Below, piece by piece: positions 18,217-27,878 of a stretch of 64,000 nucleotides of DNA (positions within the stretch are counted from its first letter, which is position 1; each line of letters begins with the position of its first letter). The stretch covers positions 3,320,001-3,384,000 of the forward strand of contig NZ_CP133548.1 of NCBI RefSeq assembly GCF_031198435.1, written 5' to 3'. The position numbers and the translations under genes are program-made. Origin of the DNA: Pleionea litopenaei. GTDB lineage: Bacteria > Pseudomonadota > Gammaproteobacteria > Enterobacterales > Kangiellaceae. The notes beneath the pieces were generated by a model. That model did not search any database and was not told where the DNA came from. It worked only from the letters and a program-made list of their open reading frames with translations.

Positions 18217-20871
18217 ATGAAGAAAAAATCTTATAATAAAGTAGGTGTTGCCGTTAAAAATGCGCTGATGTTAGGAGCCGGATTATCTCTGATTTCTGCA
18301 CCAACTTTTGCTGCTGAAGAAGACGATTCAGCGAACGACCAACGAGTGGTTATTACTGGGAGTCGGATCAAGCGAGTCGATACAGAAGGTGTTTCGCCTG
18401 TTGTATCGATTACTCGCGAAGATATGGACCGTCAGGGATTAGCAACGGTACAAGATGTTATTGATGGTTTAACTCAAAATGCTGGTGGAAGTATTGATCA
18501 GTCATTTACTTTTGGGTTTACGCCAGCGGCCTCGTCAGTAAATTTGAGAGGATTTGGATTTGGTCGAACATTAACACTTCTTGATGGCCGCAGAATGCCT
18601 GTGTATCCAGTTGGCATTGGTGGAACGACTAACTTTGTAGATTTGAGCTCCATTCCCACAGCGATGATTGAGCGAATCGATATACTGACCGATGGCGCAT
18701 CGGCTATATATGGTTCAGATGCAGTTTCGGGTGTTATCAACATTATTACACGAAAAGACATTAATGGTTCCGACTTGACACTGCGTCGAAGTGTGACGGC
18801 CGATGGCGGTGCCGATACTCAAAGAATGCAATTTTTAACCGGTGTGACGAATGATAAAACGGCCGTGGATTTTATTGTCGATTATTGGAAACAGGGAGCA
18901 CTATACTCACGTGATCGTGATTACGCTGCATCGGATGTTGCTAATCCAAGGGGCGCATACTCGATTGGCGGTTCAAGCTTTTTAGGACTGGATACTGGCA
19001 CGATTTATCAAGACCCCAATTGCGGTACAGCTAATGATGCATTGGGTGGGCAAGGTCAACCTGACCAGAATATACCTATTTTCTCAGCCAATGATGTTTG
19101 GTGTGGATTTGACCGCACGGCGTATCGAATGCTGTTCTCTCCTTCAGAGCAAAAATCAGCGACCGGTCGCGTGAGCTATGAAATTAACCCTGACTTGAGC
19201 TTTTTCGGTCGAGTCGGCTTTTCCGATCAAACCAACTATGTTGAATTAGAACCAAACTTCTATGGTGGTGGCTTTTTCACAGGGTTTGGTTCTTTAGTTC
19301 CGAACAATGGGGGTATTATTCCGGGGAATGCTACCAATAATCCAACCGCTGGCACTGCGAATGAAGAGCAAGGCGTTTTCGTTCGTCGTTTAGTGGAGTA
19401 TGGTCCAAGAACCAGTAACTTTAAAACCACAGGGGTGAACTTTTTAACTGGATTAGAGGGCGTTGCATTCGACGGTATGTTTGACTGGGAACTGGGTTGG
19501 TCTTACATGCGCTCAGATGTCAGCGTAAGAAGAAATAACATTATTCTCAGTGCCTTAAATGCAGAAGTCGATAATGGACTGGATCTGTTTCAGCCGATTC
19601 CTCAGTCGATCGTTGACTCGACCAGTTACTTATCAAGTCGTGAAGCTTATTCTTGGACCAGAGGAATTGACTTCTCGATTAGCGGCGACTTGCCATTTGA
19701 ATTGGCCGGTGGTCCGGTACAATTTGCCGCAGCCATTGATAAACAGCATCAAGAATACTCGGATGTTTCTGATCCGGTCACAACGGCAGGTGAAGGGTTT
19801 GACGGAGCTTCTGCTGGCGGTGGTGATCGTGACTATACTGGCGTAGCGGTCGAGTTTCGTTTGCCTGTTTTAGAGCAATTGGAATTAAACTTAGCCGTTC
19901 GTCGAGACAGCTATGATGATCGCTCAGACGTCGGCAGTGCCACGAGCCCTCGGGTAGCCATTATGTATTCTCCTACTGATACATTAAAGTTTCGTGCAAC
20001 TTGGGGTGAGAGTTTCCGTGCTCCCGATATGCAGCGCTTGTTCGGTTCTCGAACGCGAGGTTTTGTTACCGTGACTGATCCCTTCTTAAATGATGTTACG
20101 GTTCAGTCGGTAAACGTGTTCACCGGTTCTAATCTGAACCTAGAAGAAGAGCAGGGCGAAAACTTAAACATTGGTGTGGTTTGGGAAGCGGTAGATAATT
20201 TGACCTTAACCATGGACTACTATCAAATTGAGCTCGAAAATATTGTCGCAGCGCCGAGTGCACAGTTTATTTTAAATACGTGTTTCAACAGTGGTAACTT
20301 CTGTGACTTAATTACTCGCGATTCTCAAGGAACTTTGCAAGGTAATGACGCTTTTATTGAATCAACGGCGCAAAACTTATCTCTGCAAGAAATCACGGGC
20401 GTCGACTTAACCATGAACTACGACTGGGAGACGTCGGCAGGTAACTTTAACACTCGCTTGAGTTGGTCTTGGGTCGATGAGTTTACGACGCAGTTTGATG
20501 AGAATTCTGCTCCAGTTGAAAACATCAGTTTAGGTGCATTACCAGAAAATCGGATCAATGCGAACCTTGGTTGGAGTAAAGACGAATACAACGCCAACAT
20601 TCGAGTGATGTACGTTGATGAGCTCGCGGGAGGTTTCTGTGGCGGTTCTTGTGCAAGCAATCAATTTATCGATGCTTACACAACCGTTAACCTAAGTTTG
20701 GGATATGATATGGGAGATTACGGTCGTTTCTTATTAGGTATCAATAATGTGACCAATGAGATCCCACCAGAAGATCCCACCGCAAACAACTGGCCTTGGT
20801 ATTTAAATGCTGGAGGCTATTACAACGCGAAAGGTCGAGAGTTCTCTTTGCAATATACGCAGAGCTTCTAA
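18217..20871 (+). CDS. TonB-dependent outer-membrane receptor (first of three)
   Basis: An 884-residue receptor for active uptake of an unknown ligand. It has a signal peptide ending at about residue 32 (APTFA/AEE), then RVVITGSRIKR, a plug domain (about 60-190, with LLDGRR, ERIDILTDGASAIYGSDAVSGVINIITR) and a long barrel ending in Phe (LQYTQSF). This is the large receptor type common in Alteromonadales and xanthomonads and often linked to peptide or carbohydrate uptake. The start ATG has AAGAGGA upstream. It is divergent from the membrane AraC regulator and followed by a strong terminator, so it is a single-gene unit. It is clearly less similar to the two receptors at 35-46 kb than those are to each other. 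Confidence 0.93.
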   Translation: MKKKSYNKVGVAVKNALMLGAGLSLISAPTFAAEEDDSANDQRVVITGSRIKRVDTEGVSPVVSITREDMDRQGLATVQDVIDGLTQNAGGSIDQSFTFGFTPAASSVNLRGFGFGRTLTLLDGRRMPVYPVGIGGTTNFVDLSSIPTAMIERIDILTDGASAIYGSDAVSGVINIITRKDINGSDLTLRRSVTADGGADTQRMQFLTGVTNDKTAVDFIVDYWKQGALYSRDRDYAASDVANPRGAYSIGGSSFLGLDTGTIYQDPNCGTANDALGGQGQPDQNIPIFSANDVWCGFDRTAYRMLFSPSEQKSATGRVSYEINPDLSFFGRVGFSDQTNYVELEPNFYGGGFFTGFGSLVPNNGGIIPGNATNNPTAGTANEEQGVFVRRLVEYGPRTSNFKTTGVNFLTGLEGVAFDGMFDWELGWSYMRSDVSVRRNNIILSALNAEVDNGLDLFQPIPQSIVDSTSYLSSREAYSWTRGIDFSISGDLPFELAGGPVQFAAAIDKQHQEYSDVSDPVTTAGEGFDGASAGGGDRDYTGVAVEFRLPVLEQLELNLAVRRDSYDDRSDVGSATSPRVAIMYSPTDTLKFRATWGESFRAPDMQRLFGSRTRGFVTVTDPFLNDVTVQSVNVFTGSNLNLEEEQGENLNIGVVWEAVDNLTLTMDYYQIELENIVAAPSAQFILNTCFNSGNFCDLITRDSQGTLQGNDAFIESTAQNLSLQEITGVDLTMNYDWETSAGNFNTRLSWSWVDEFTTQFDENSAPVENISLGALPENRINANLGWSKDEYNANIRVMYVDELAGGFCGGSCASNQFIDAYTTVNLSLGYDMGDYGRFLLGINNVTNEIPPEDPTANNWPWYLNAGGYYNAKGREFSLQYTQSF

Positions 20872-20887
20872 ACTCTTGTAAAATAAG

Positions 20888-20913
20888 CAGCGAGCTTTGG
20901 CTCGCTGTTTTTG
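20888..20913 (+). terminator. Intrinsic terminator after TonB receptor
   Basis: Perfect stem CAGCGAGC/GCTCGCTG with a four-base loop TTTG, followed by TTTTT. It lies 16 bases after the receptor stop. Confidence 0.9.
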
Positions 20914-21052
20914 TTTCTGGCTGGTCAAAAACTGGTCAATTGGCAAATGGCGTGAATTGAACCAAGCCGTGGCGAGTGTTGTTTTAAAGTAGTGAGATTT
21001 GTTGAAAATACCTTTACAATAGCCGCTGTTTCAGATTTAAGCAGGGTTTATC

Positions 21053-21991
21053 ATGGCTTCAACGCAGTGGACGAATTATTGGTCACAAGGCAACATTACT
21101 TCTTTACCGCTCGACTTTAACGGTAATTATGACGCAGAGATTAAAGCGTTCTGGAATGAACAGTTTAAACCTCTTGAGTCGGGCGCCACCGTTCTCGACG
21201 TATGTTCTGGTAATGGTGCGATAGCCTTGTTGGCTGCCGAATATGCACTCGAAAACTCGATCGATTTGAAAATTATTGCAACTGACGCGGCAAAAATCGA
21301 TCGCGAAGCAATCAAAGCTGCAGCGCCGACATTAGAAAAAGCCATCGAACTTATTCAGTTCATCGATGATACCCCGCTAGAGCAATTGCAATTAGATGAC
21401 GGTTCTGTCGACTTGATTACCAGTCAATATGGGGTTGAGTACACTGATTGGTCTGTTGTCGCTGAGTTGTTTGAGCGCTGGCTAAAACCGGGTGGTCACA
21501 TTGCGATGATCTCTCACTCGGTCGATTCGGCAATTATCGAGAAGATGAATGCTGAAAAGAAAGAGTACGATATTGTAGAGTCAACTGGCTTTTTTGGTCG
21601 AGCTCGACAAGTTTTAAAGCACAACCCAACCCAAAAAGAACTGCAAGGGCTACTTGAGCCGGTTGGGCAAGAACTTTATCGAAGTTTACTGACCCAATTT
21701 TCACCGGTATTGAAGCCATTAATGCAAACGGCCCAGTTTGTATTCAAGGCATCACCAGAACAGTTTCGAGACCAGAAGAAGCAAATTATTCACTTCTTGA
21801 GCAGTTTAGTTGACGCGAAATTGCGCTTAAATGACCTACTGACCGTACATAAACGCTTCAACGATCACCCAGAGTGGTTCAAGACCTTTGAATTTAATGG
21901 TGTTTCATTAGTTTCGGCAGGAAAAGTCGTGTATCAAGGAAAACACCCAGCTGGGGAAACCTACGTACTAGGAAAATCCGCGGGTCAATAG
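21053..21991 (+). CDS. Class I SAM-dependent methyltransferase, unknown substrate
   Basis: A 312-residue cytoplasmic protein with a Rossmann-type methyltransferase fold in its first half. Motif I is TVLDVCSGNGAIALLA (near 45-60), an acidic IIATDAA follows (motif II), and SVDLITSQYGVEYTD is motif IV-like. The C-terminal half (about 150-312) is helical and not recognised. It is not one of the translation-linked methyltransferases I know, although it lies just before rpsO. It lies between the receptor terminator and the rpsO promoter, so it is probably its own unit. Substrate not assignable. Confidence 0.75.
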   Translation: MASTQWTNYWSQGNITSLPLDFNGNYDAEIKAFWNEQFKPLESGATVLDVCSGNGAIALLAAEYALENSIDLKIIATDAAKIDREAIKAAAPTLEKAIELIQFIDDTPLEQLQLDDGSVDLITSQYGVEYTDWSVVAELFERWLKPGGHIAMISHSVDSAIIEKMNAEKKEYDIVESTGFFGRARQVLKHNPTQKELQGLLEPVGQELYRSLLTQFSPVLKPLMQTAQFVFKASPEQFRDQKKQIIHFLSSLVDAKLRLNDLLTVHKRFNDHPEWFKTFEFNGVSLVSAGKVVYQGKHPAGETYVLGKSAGQ

Positions 21992-22000
21992 CCACAAACC

Positions 22001-22029
22001 TTGATATGGAGCGGTCTCTACTGTAGAAT
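22001..22029 (+). promoter_or_regulatory. Promoter of rpsO
   Basis: -35 TTGATA (22001-22006), 17-base spacer, -10 TAGAAT (22024-22029), then a GC-rich discriminator. Transcription would start near 22036 and give a leader of about 70 bases. Confidence 0.75.
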
Positions 22030-22043
22030 CGCGCTGTTTTTGG

Positions 22044-22101
22044 GTCTTCAAGCTGAATTAGTGATTGGTTTGAAGACTATTTTGAAATGTCACTAACGGA
22101 G
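22044..22101 (+). promoter_or_regulatory. rpsO leader pseudoknot, probable S15 autoregulatory site
   Basis: Stem 1 pairs 22044-22054 (GTCTTCAAGCT) with 22067-22077 (GGTTTGAAGAC), including adjacent G-U and C-G pairs. The 12-base loop contains TTAGTGA (22058-22064), which is exactly complementary to TCACTAA (22090-22096). The latter directly abuts the CGGAG ribosome-binding site. This is an H-type pseudoknot overlapping the translation start, as in E. coli rpsO, where S15 binding traps the ribosome. The pairing is seen; S15 control is inferred. Confidence 0.65.
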
Positions 22102-22107
22102 AATTTT

Positions 22108-22377
22108 ATGTCATTAAGTGCAACGGCGAAAGCCGAAATCGTTGCAGAACACGCTCGTGGTGAAGGCGATACTGGCTCACCAGAAGTACAGGTTGCATTG
22201 TTAACAGCCCAAATCAACCACCTGCAAGATCACTTTAAAGCGAATAAACACGACCATCATTCACGTCGCGGTTTATTACGCATGGTAAGCCAACGTCGTA
22301 AATTGTTGGATTACTTGAAGAAAAAAGATCAAAACCGCTACGGCGACTTGATCGGCAAACTTGGCTTACGCCGCTAA
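22108..22377 (+). CDS. rpsO: 30S ribosomal protein S15
   Basis: S15 is a primary 16S rRNA-binding protein of the 30S platform. The 89-residue product aligns end to end with E. coli S15, including [18 protein letters not shown] and [23 protein letters not shown]. The ATG at 22108 has GGAG 8 bases upstream; the in-frame ATG at 22087 lacks one and would add seven residues. It has its own promoter, a structured leader and a strong terminator before pnp. Confidence 0.98.
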   Translation: MSLSATAKAEIVAEHARGEGDTGSPEVQVALLTAQINHLQDHFKANKHDHHSRRGLLRMVSQRRKLLDYLKKKDQNRYGDLIGKLGLRR

Positions 22378-22388
22378 GAGTTTGAACT

Positions 22389-22416
22389 AAAAAGGGGCTT
22401 TTAAAGCCCCTTTTTG
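22389..22416 (+). terminator. Intrinsic terminator between rpsO and pnp
   Basis: AAAAAGGGGCTTT pairs with AAAGCCCCTTTTT with almost no loop, followed by G. It lies 12 bases after the rpsO stop. It probably gives partial read-through into pnp, as in E. coli. Confidence 0.9.
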
Positions 22417-22462
22417 CTATTATCTATAGCGCAAATGAAACTTTAAGAGTTGTCTTGCCACC

Positions 22463-22569
22463 GGATTTTTAGCCAGAAAGTGATTGCTCTTTGTTCACTC
22501 TCCTTCATACGCTGATGAACAGAGATCAAAAGTCAGAGCGCAATCACTTTCTGGTTTGACTAAAAACCT
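22463..22569 (+). promoter_or_regulatory. Long hairpin in the pnp leader, probable RNase III/PNPase control site
   Basis: A perfect 14-bp stem joins CCAGAAAGTGATTG (22473-22486) to CAATCACTTTCTGG (22541-22554). Below it, after a five-base bulge, GGATTTTTAG (22463-22472) pairs with CTAAAAACC (22560-22568) with one bulged A. Above it, TCT pairs with AGA, and TGTTCA (22492-22497) pairs with TGAACA (22516-22521). In E. coli a long pnp leader hairpin is cut by RNase III and allows PNPase to repress its own mRNA; the same position and size suggest the same role here. Confidence 0.65.
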
Positions 22570-22620
22570 AGCGAGATCACTCAAAGTTAAAGATGTTAAA
22601 TTTAAAAATAAGGAATAAGA

Positions 22621-24744
22621 GTGAATCCTATTAAAAGAACTTTTCCATTTGGCGGTCGTACCGTCACCTTAGAAACCGGTGAGATTGCTCGCCAAGCCAC
22701 CAGTGCGGTTGTCGTTGACGTTGAAGGTACAACGGTTCTAGTCACTGTCGTGGGTAAGAAAGAAGCGAGAGAAGGCCAAGACTTCTTTCCGTTAACCGTT
22801 AATTATCAAGAAAAAACTTACGCAGCGGGTAAAATTCCTGGTGGATTTTTTAAACGTGAAGGTCGCCCATCTGAGCGCGAGACATTAATTGCACGATTGA
22901 TCGATAGACCTATTCGTCCATTATTTGCCGACGGTTTTAAGAATGACGTGCAAGTTATCGCAACCGTGATTTCTATCAACCCTGAAGTCGAGCCTGATAT
23001 TGTCACTATGCTCGGAACTTCAGCGGCGTTAGCAACCTCAGGGATTCCATTCAATGGCCCTATTGGTGCTGCCCGTGTTGGGTATAAAGATGGTGAGTAT
23101 TTATTGAATCCAGCCATGAGCGAAGTTGCGACAAGTGATTTAGATTTGGTCGTAGCAGGTACGCAAGACGCGGTCTTAATGGTTGAGTCAGAAGCGAAAG
23201 AGCTCTCTGAATCAGTCATGCTAGGTGCCGTCATGTTTGGTCACAGTGAGATGCAAGTTGCCATCAAAGCGATTCAAGAATTTGCCGAAGCCGTTGCGAC
23301 CCCTGCTTGGGATTGGAAACCAGAAGCTGAGAACACTGAGCTAAAAGCAAAAGTTGCTGCAATTGCCGAAGCGCAAGTCGTCGAGGCTTATCAAATTGCC
23401 GATAAGATGGCACGTAAAGATCAGTTGTCTGTTATTGCTGACAAAGTGGTTGCTGAATTAGTCGTTGAAGGTAGTGACTTAGCCGAAGACGAAGTGCGTG
23501 ATGTATTCCACAGCTTAGAAAAGTCGGTGGTTCGCAGCCGTATCGTGAATGGCTCACCGCGAATTGATGGTCGTGACAATGACATGATTCGTGCCTTGTA
23601 TGTTAAAACTGGCGTGTTACCTCGAGTACACGGTTCGGCACTTTTCACTCGTGGTGAAACGCAGGCTCTTGTGGCGGCTACTTTAGGCACCGAGCGAGAC
23701 GCGCAAATCGTCGATAATTTAATGGGTGAGTACAAAGACACCTTTATGTTGCACTATAACTTCCCTCCTTACTGTGTTGGCGAAACCGGTATGGTTGGCA
23801 GTCCGAAGCGTCGCGAAATAGGCCACGGTAAGTTGGCAAAGCGAGGCATTCAAGCCGTTATCCCTGCGCAATCAGAGTTTCCCTACACGCTACGAGTCGT
23901 GTCTGAGATTACTGAGTCAAACGGTTCATCATCGATGGCGTCAGTTTGTGGTACAAGCTTAGCGTTAATGGATGCTGGCGTACCGTTAAAAGCGCCGGTT
24001 GCAGGTATTGCCATGGGATTGGTAAAAGAAGGCGAAAAATACGTCGTGCTTTCTGACATTCTCGGTGATGAAGATCATCTCGGTGATATGGACTTTAAAG
24101 TAGCGGGTAGTGACAATGGTATTACTGCGCTTCAAATGGACATTAAAATCGAAGGCATCACGAAAGAAATTATGGAAGTAGCGCTGCATCAAGCGAAAGC
24201 GGGTCGTTTACATATATTGAAAACGATGAATGAAGCGATTAATACACATCGAGCAGACATTTCTGCCTACGCTCCACGTATTACGTCGATCAAAATTGAC
24301 CCAGAAAAAATCTCTGAGGTGATTGGTAAAGGTGGTTCGACGATTCGTTCGATCACTGAAGAAACCGGCGCAACGATTGAAATCGATGATGATGGCACAG
24401 TGCGCATTGCTGCTGTCGATAAAACGGCGGGTGATGCGGCTGAACAGCGTATTCGTGATATCGTAGAAGATATTGAGCCAGGCTCTATTTATGAAGGAAA
24501 AGTAGCTCGTATTGCTGACTTCGGCGCTTTCGTTAACTTAAAGCCAGGAAAAGACGGTTTAGTTCATATTTCGCAAATTGCTCATGAGCGTGTTAACAAA
24601 GTGACTGATTACTTAAATGTTGGTGATGTCGTTAAGGTTAAAGTTTTAGAAATCGATCGACAAGGCCGTGTTCGTTTAAGCATGAAAGAGCTTATTGATC
24701 CGCCTGCTAAAGAAGAAGCAGCACCAGAGGCTGACTCAGAGTAG
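22621..24744 (+). CDS. pnp: Polyribonucleotide nucleotidyltransferase (PNPase)
   Basis: PNPase degrades RNA 3'-5' with phosphate and is part of the RNA degradosome. The 707-residue protein has two RNase PH-like domains (about 1-230 and 310-550) joined by a helical domain. It then has a KH domain ([23 protein letters not shown], near 565) and an S1 domain ([18 protein letters not shown], near 620). The start is GTG with AAGGA upstream; the homologous N-terminus ([19 protein letters not shown]) supports it. It lies downstream of rpsO with a long structured leader. Confidence 0.97.
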   Translation: MNPIKRTFPFGGRTVTLETGEIARQATSAVVVDVEGTTVLVTVVGKKEAREGQDFFPLTVNYQEKTYAAGKIPGGFFKREGRPSERETLIARLIDRPIRPLFADGFKNDVQVIATVISINPEVEPDIVTMLGTSAALATSGIPFNGPIGAARVGYKDGEYLLNPAMSEVATSDLDLVVAGTQDAVLMVESEAKELSESVMLGAVMFGHSEMQVAIKAIQEFAEAVATPAWDWKPEAENTELKAKVAAIAEAQVVEAYQIADKMARKDQLSVIADKVVAELVVEGSDLAEDEVRDVFHSLEKSVVRSRIVNGSPRIDGRDNDMIRALYVKTGVLPRVHGSALFTRGETQALVAATLGTERDAQIVDNLMGEYKDTFMLHYNFPPYCVGETGMVGSPKRREIGHGKLAKRGIQAVIPAQSEFPYTLRVVSEITESNGSSSMASVCGTSLALMDAGVPLKAPVAGIAMGLVKEGEKYVVLSDILGDEDHLGDMDFKVAGSDNGITALQMDIKIEGITKEIMEVALHQAKAGRLHILKTMNEAINTHRADISAYAPRITSIKIDPEKISEVIGKGGSTIRSITEETGATIEIDDDGTVRIAAVDKTAGDAAEQRIRDIVEDIEPGSIYEGKVARIADFGAFVNLKPGKDGLVHISQIAHERVNKVTDYLNVGDVVKVKVLEIDRQGRVRLSMKELIDPPAKEEAAPEADSE

Positions 24745-24787
24745 TCGGTTAGGTAACAAGCTTCAGCTTTAACGGCTGGTTATTGTG

Positions 24788-24812
24788 AAAGGTGGCTTAG
24801 GCCACCTTTTTT
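24788..24812 (+). terminator. Intrinsic terminator after pnp
   Basis: AAAGGTGGC and GCCACCTTT pair around a TTAG loop and are followed by a T tract. It lies about 43 bases after the pnp stop. Confidence 0.9.
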
Positions 24813-24881
24813 ATTGGCTGATTTTAAGCTTAAGATAATCTGTGATATAAGAACGGAACAATCAACTCTTGGTTTGTGTTA

Positions 24882-27722
24882 ATGAAACGGTATTTGTTGT
24901 CTTTTGTTGTGCTTTTTATAAGTTTAACTGACGTATTTGCTTATGATCCTGAGTTAGACTGGAAAACCATTGAGACGCCGCATTTTAAATTACACTTTGA
25001 ATCAAAGCATCGACAGATAGCCGATGATACCGTTGCTTTAGCAGAGATAATTCATAAAGACTTGGCTAAAAAATTTCAATGGGAGCCAAGACGAAAAACC
25101 CACCTAGTGCTAACCGATCATACCGATGTAGCCAATGGTTACGCTTCACCCTTGCCTTTCAATCGCTCAGTATTATTTGTCCATCCTCCTCAAGCAGGAG
25201 AAATGGATATGAAAGATTGGTTAACCAGCCTTTTGACTCATGAATATACCCATGTTCTTCACCTCGACAAGGCAGACGGTGTCCCAGATGCCTTTCGAAA
25301 TATTTTTGGACGTTTTTGGCCTCTTTTTCCTAATATTTTTCAACCCAGTTGGGTGCATGAAGGACTGGCAACTTACCAAGAAACCAGTTATGAAAATAGA
25401 ATCGGTCGCGGTCAAAGTTCTATTTATGCAATGAAAATAAAGGAAGAACTTCGCTCGGGCTTTAAGTCAATTTCTGAGGTCAATATGGCCAGTAGCAGTT
25501 GGCCTCTCGATGCTCGTTATCTATATGGCTATTATTTCTTTCAATTTATTAGTGAAACCTATGGAAAAGAAAAAGTTTTTCATTTGGTCGAAGAATATAG
25601 CGACAATTGGTTGCCTTATTTTATCAATCAAAACTCAGAGAAAGTGATTGGAAAACCCCTCGATGTTCTATGGGTTGAATTCGAAGACTACTTAATGGAT
25701 CGCTACGCGCCAATCAAGAGTGAAAAACTGCAGTCGACACTAACCAATGATGGATTCTTTAAGCAAGGATTGGCTCAAGGTTTAGAGCAAGCGCTATGGT
25801 TTACTGGCTATGATGGATATACCCAGTATGGTTTGTATCGTGTCAGAGATAACCAAACAAAGAAAGTCCATGATTTAAATTCTCTTGGCTATCTCGATGT
25901 GAATCTGCAAGGTGAGCTTTTGATAAGTCAATTAGAAGTAAGTGATGAATACAATCTTTATTATGATCTTTATATCTACAAACCAAGCCAACAAAAGCTT
26001 CAAAGAATTACTTTTTCACAACGTTATGTTGAAGCTGTTTGGGACAATAAAAGCGAAACTATTATTGCATTGAAAGGAGACAGTGGTCGATTTTATTTAG
26101 AGCGCTTAACTCGAGAAGGCAAGTTTATTGAGCGGCTTTATATGGGTGGGACAGAAGTCATTTCTTATATGGATATTTCGCCAGACAGTCGGTTCATCGT
26201 CGCTTCCGTTCAAAGACCTGACAGTAGTAGAGCCGGTGTCGAGCTATTTGATTTAGAGTCACATGAATGGCAACCACTATTTGATAAGGAATTTCATAGT
26301 TGGCACGCAAAGTTTGTTAATGATAAACAAATTGTTTTTAGTAGTGATCGTCAGCAGAATCGATTTGATATTTACCTTGCGGATATTCAAACACGAGAGG
26401 TCTCGCGAATTGCGTCAGCTCGCTCCGGTGAGTTTGAGCCTATCATAATTGATAATGAATTATGGACTTTGCAATATTCTTCTCGAGGATTTGATGTTGT
26501 TAAGCGTGAGCATTTTAATACTAATGCTCCAGCAGAGATAACAACACTCGATCTTCAATATCCGTTAAATTTAGATGAGGGCCGACAGACGACGAGACTT
26601 GAACGTAAAGGTTCGTTATCAGAAGCCGAGGTGATGGACTATTCCAGCCTCGATTCCTTAACACCCTCTTATTGGTTTCCTTTCGCGGTTGGAAATGAGA
26701 ATACGGTTGAACTTGGATTACAAACGTCGGGAATGGACGCGCTGGAGAACCACAGTTATTTTCTGGCCGGAAGTGTCGCAATCGAACGAAAACTCCCTAA
26801 TCTTTTTGTTAATTATCAATATGATCGATTTTTTAATTTGAGATTACAACACTCTCATGACATTGATGATGATGATAACCCTCTTACAACAGACTTTATT
26901 GAACAATCAACCGAATTGGAACTCAGCTACTATATTGCATTCACTCAACTGCAACGGCAATGGAATATAGAGCTTGCTGCTTCATTCGATACTACTCGAC
27001 AATACCTTTGGCAAGATGAAAGCTTACGATTTATTCGTGAGTTTAATGACCCGCTAGTAGGCGTCGCGTTTAACTTCAATTCGTCTAAAAATTACTTGCG
27101 TTCTATCTCTCCGAGTAATGGTCGGCAGATCAAATTTGCGACTGCTTCAAGTGATGTGATCGAAAGCGATTTTACCGGTAAGCGGGCAGTTATTGATTGG
27201 CGAGAATTGATTCAATTATCTGGCGAACATGTGCTGGCGATTCGAGCATTAGCAGCAAGTGCAGAGCAAGGCGGACGCAACTTTCGTATTGGTGGCGATT
27301 TTAGTGAGCCGTTCTTTATGCAGGGCAATGCGCTGGTAGAACATCGATACGCATTACGTGGTTATCCAGATTTTGCTGATGTCTTAAGTGGCCGTCATGT
27401 ACGAATGACCTCTGTAGAGTGGCGTTTTCCTTTGGGGCATTTAGAGCGAACCTTTATGTCTCCCCCAATCGGCATTGATAAAGTCTCTGGTCGACTATTT
27501 TTCGATGAAGCGAGAGTTTATGGCCATTCACAATCGGTTATCGATCGTTATCCGTCGCTAGATTTGAGCGAGCAACACTACGCTAGTGTTGGCGCTGAAC
27601 TATATACCAGAGTAAAGTTGTTTTATTCACTTATTTTGGATGTACGGCTTGGCTATGCGATTGCTAACGATTTGTCAGTTGGCGAAGAGAAAAGTTATTT
27701 TAGTATTGGAACATCTTTTTAG
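24882..27722 (+). CDS. Secreted metalloprotease-like / TolB-like propeller / outer-membrane barrel protein
   Basis: A 946-residue exported protein with three parts. After a signal peptide (1-20, VFA/YDP) comes a gluzincin-like domain with HEYTH at 120-124 and a downstream WVHEGLATY motif (E160), the usual three zinc ligands of the peptidase MA-like fold. Residues about 290-580 resemble TolB/WD40-like beta-propeller repeats (SPDSRFIVASV, FSSDRQQNRFDIYLAD). The C-terminal 350 residues look like an Omp85/D15-type barrel: RYALRGYPDF, SVEWRFPLG, alternating strands, final Phe. It is probably an outer-membrane protease or processing factor. ATG at 24882 is chosen over GTG at 24876; neither has a strong site. 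Substrate unknown. Proteins like this are sometimes labelled TolB-like, but the barrel and HExxH argue against simple TolB. Confidence 0.8.
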   Translation: MKRYLLSFVVLFISLTDVFAYDPELDWKTIETPHFKLHFESKHRQIADDTVALAEIIHKDLAKKFQWEPRRKTHLVLTDHTDVANGYASPLPFNRSVLFVHPPQAGEMDMKDWLTSLLTHEYTHVLHLDKADGVPDAFRNIFGRFWPLFPNIFQPSWVHEGLATYQETSYENRIGRGQSSIYAMKIKEELRSGFKSISEVNMASSSWPLDARYLYGYYFFQFISETYGKEKVFHLVEEYSDNWLPYFINQNSEKVIGKPLDVLWVEFEDYLMDRYAPIKSEKLQSTLTNDGFFKQGLAQGLEQALWFTGYDGYTQYGLYRVRDNQTKKVHDLNSLGYLDVNLQGELLISQLEVSDEYNLYYDLYIYKPSQQKLQRITFSQRYVEAVWDNKSETIIALKGDSGRFYLERLTREGKFIERLYMGGTEVISYMDISPDSRFIVASVQRPDSSRAGVELFDLESHEWQPLFDKEFHSWHAKFVNDKQIVFSSDRQQNRFDIYLADIQTREVSRIASARSGEFEPIIIDNELWTLQYSSRGFDVVKREHFNTNAPAEITTLDLQYPLNLDEGRQTTRLERKGSLSEAEVMDYSSLDSLTPSYWFPFAVGNENTVELGLQTSGMDALENHSYFLAGSVAIERKLPNLFVNYQYDRFFNLRLQHSHDIDDDDNPLTTDFIEQSTELELSYYIAFTQLQRQWNIELAASFDTTRQYLWQDESLRFIREFNDPLVGVAFNFNSSKNYLRSISPSNGRQIKFATASSDVIESDFTGKRAVIDWRELIQLSGEHVLAIRALAASAEQGGRNFRIGGDFSEPFFMQGNALVEHRYALRGYPDFADVLSGRHVRMTSVEWRFPLGHLERTFMSPPIGIDKVSGRLFFDEARVYGHSQSVIDRYPSLDLSEQHYASVGAELYTRVKLFYSLILDVRLGYAIANDLSVGEEKSYFSIGTSF

Positions 27723-27878
27723 AATCGTCGAAGAGTTCACTTTTTTCTTTTTAAAGTTCAATAAAATTAAATTTGCTGGTCGCGCATTGAAGTCGTTAGT
27801 ATGTTCGTGCCAGTTCCAATGAGATAGTAAACCGACATCTATCTGAAAAAATTGGTCACTAAACGCAGAGAGTTCACA

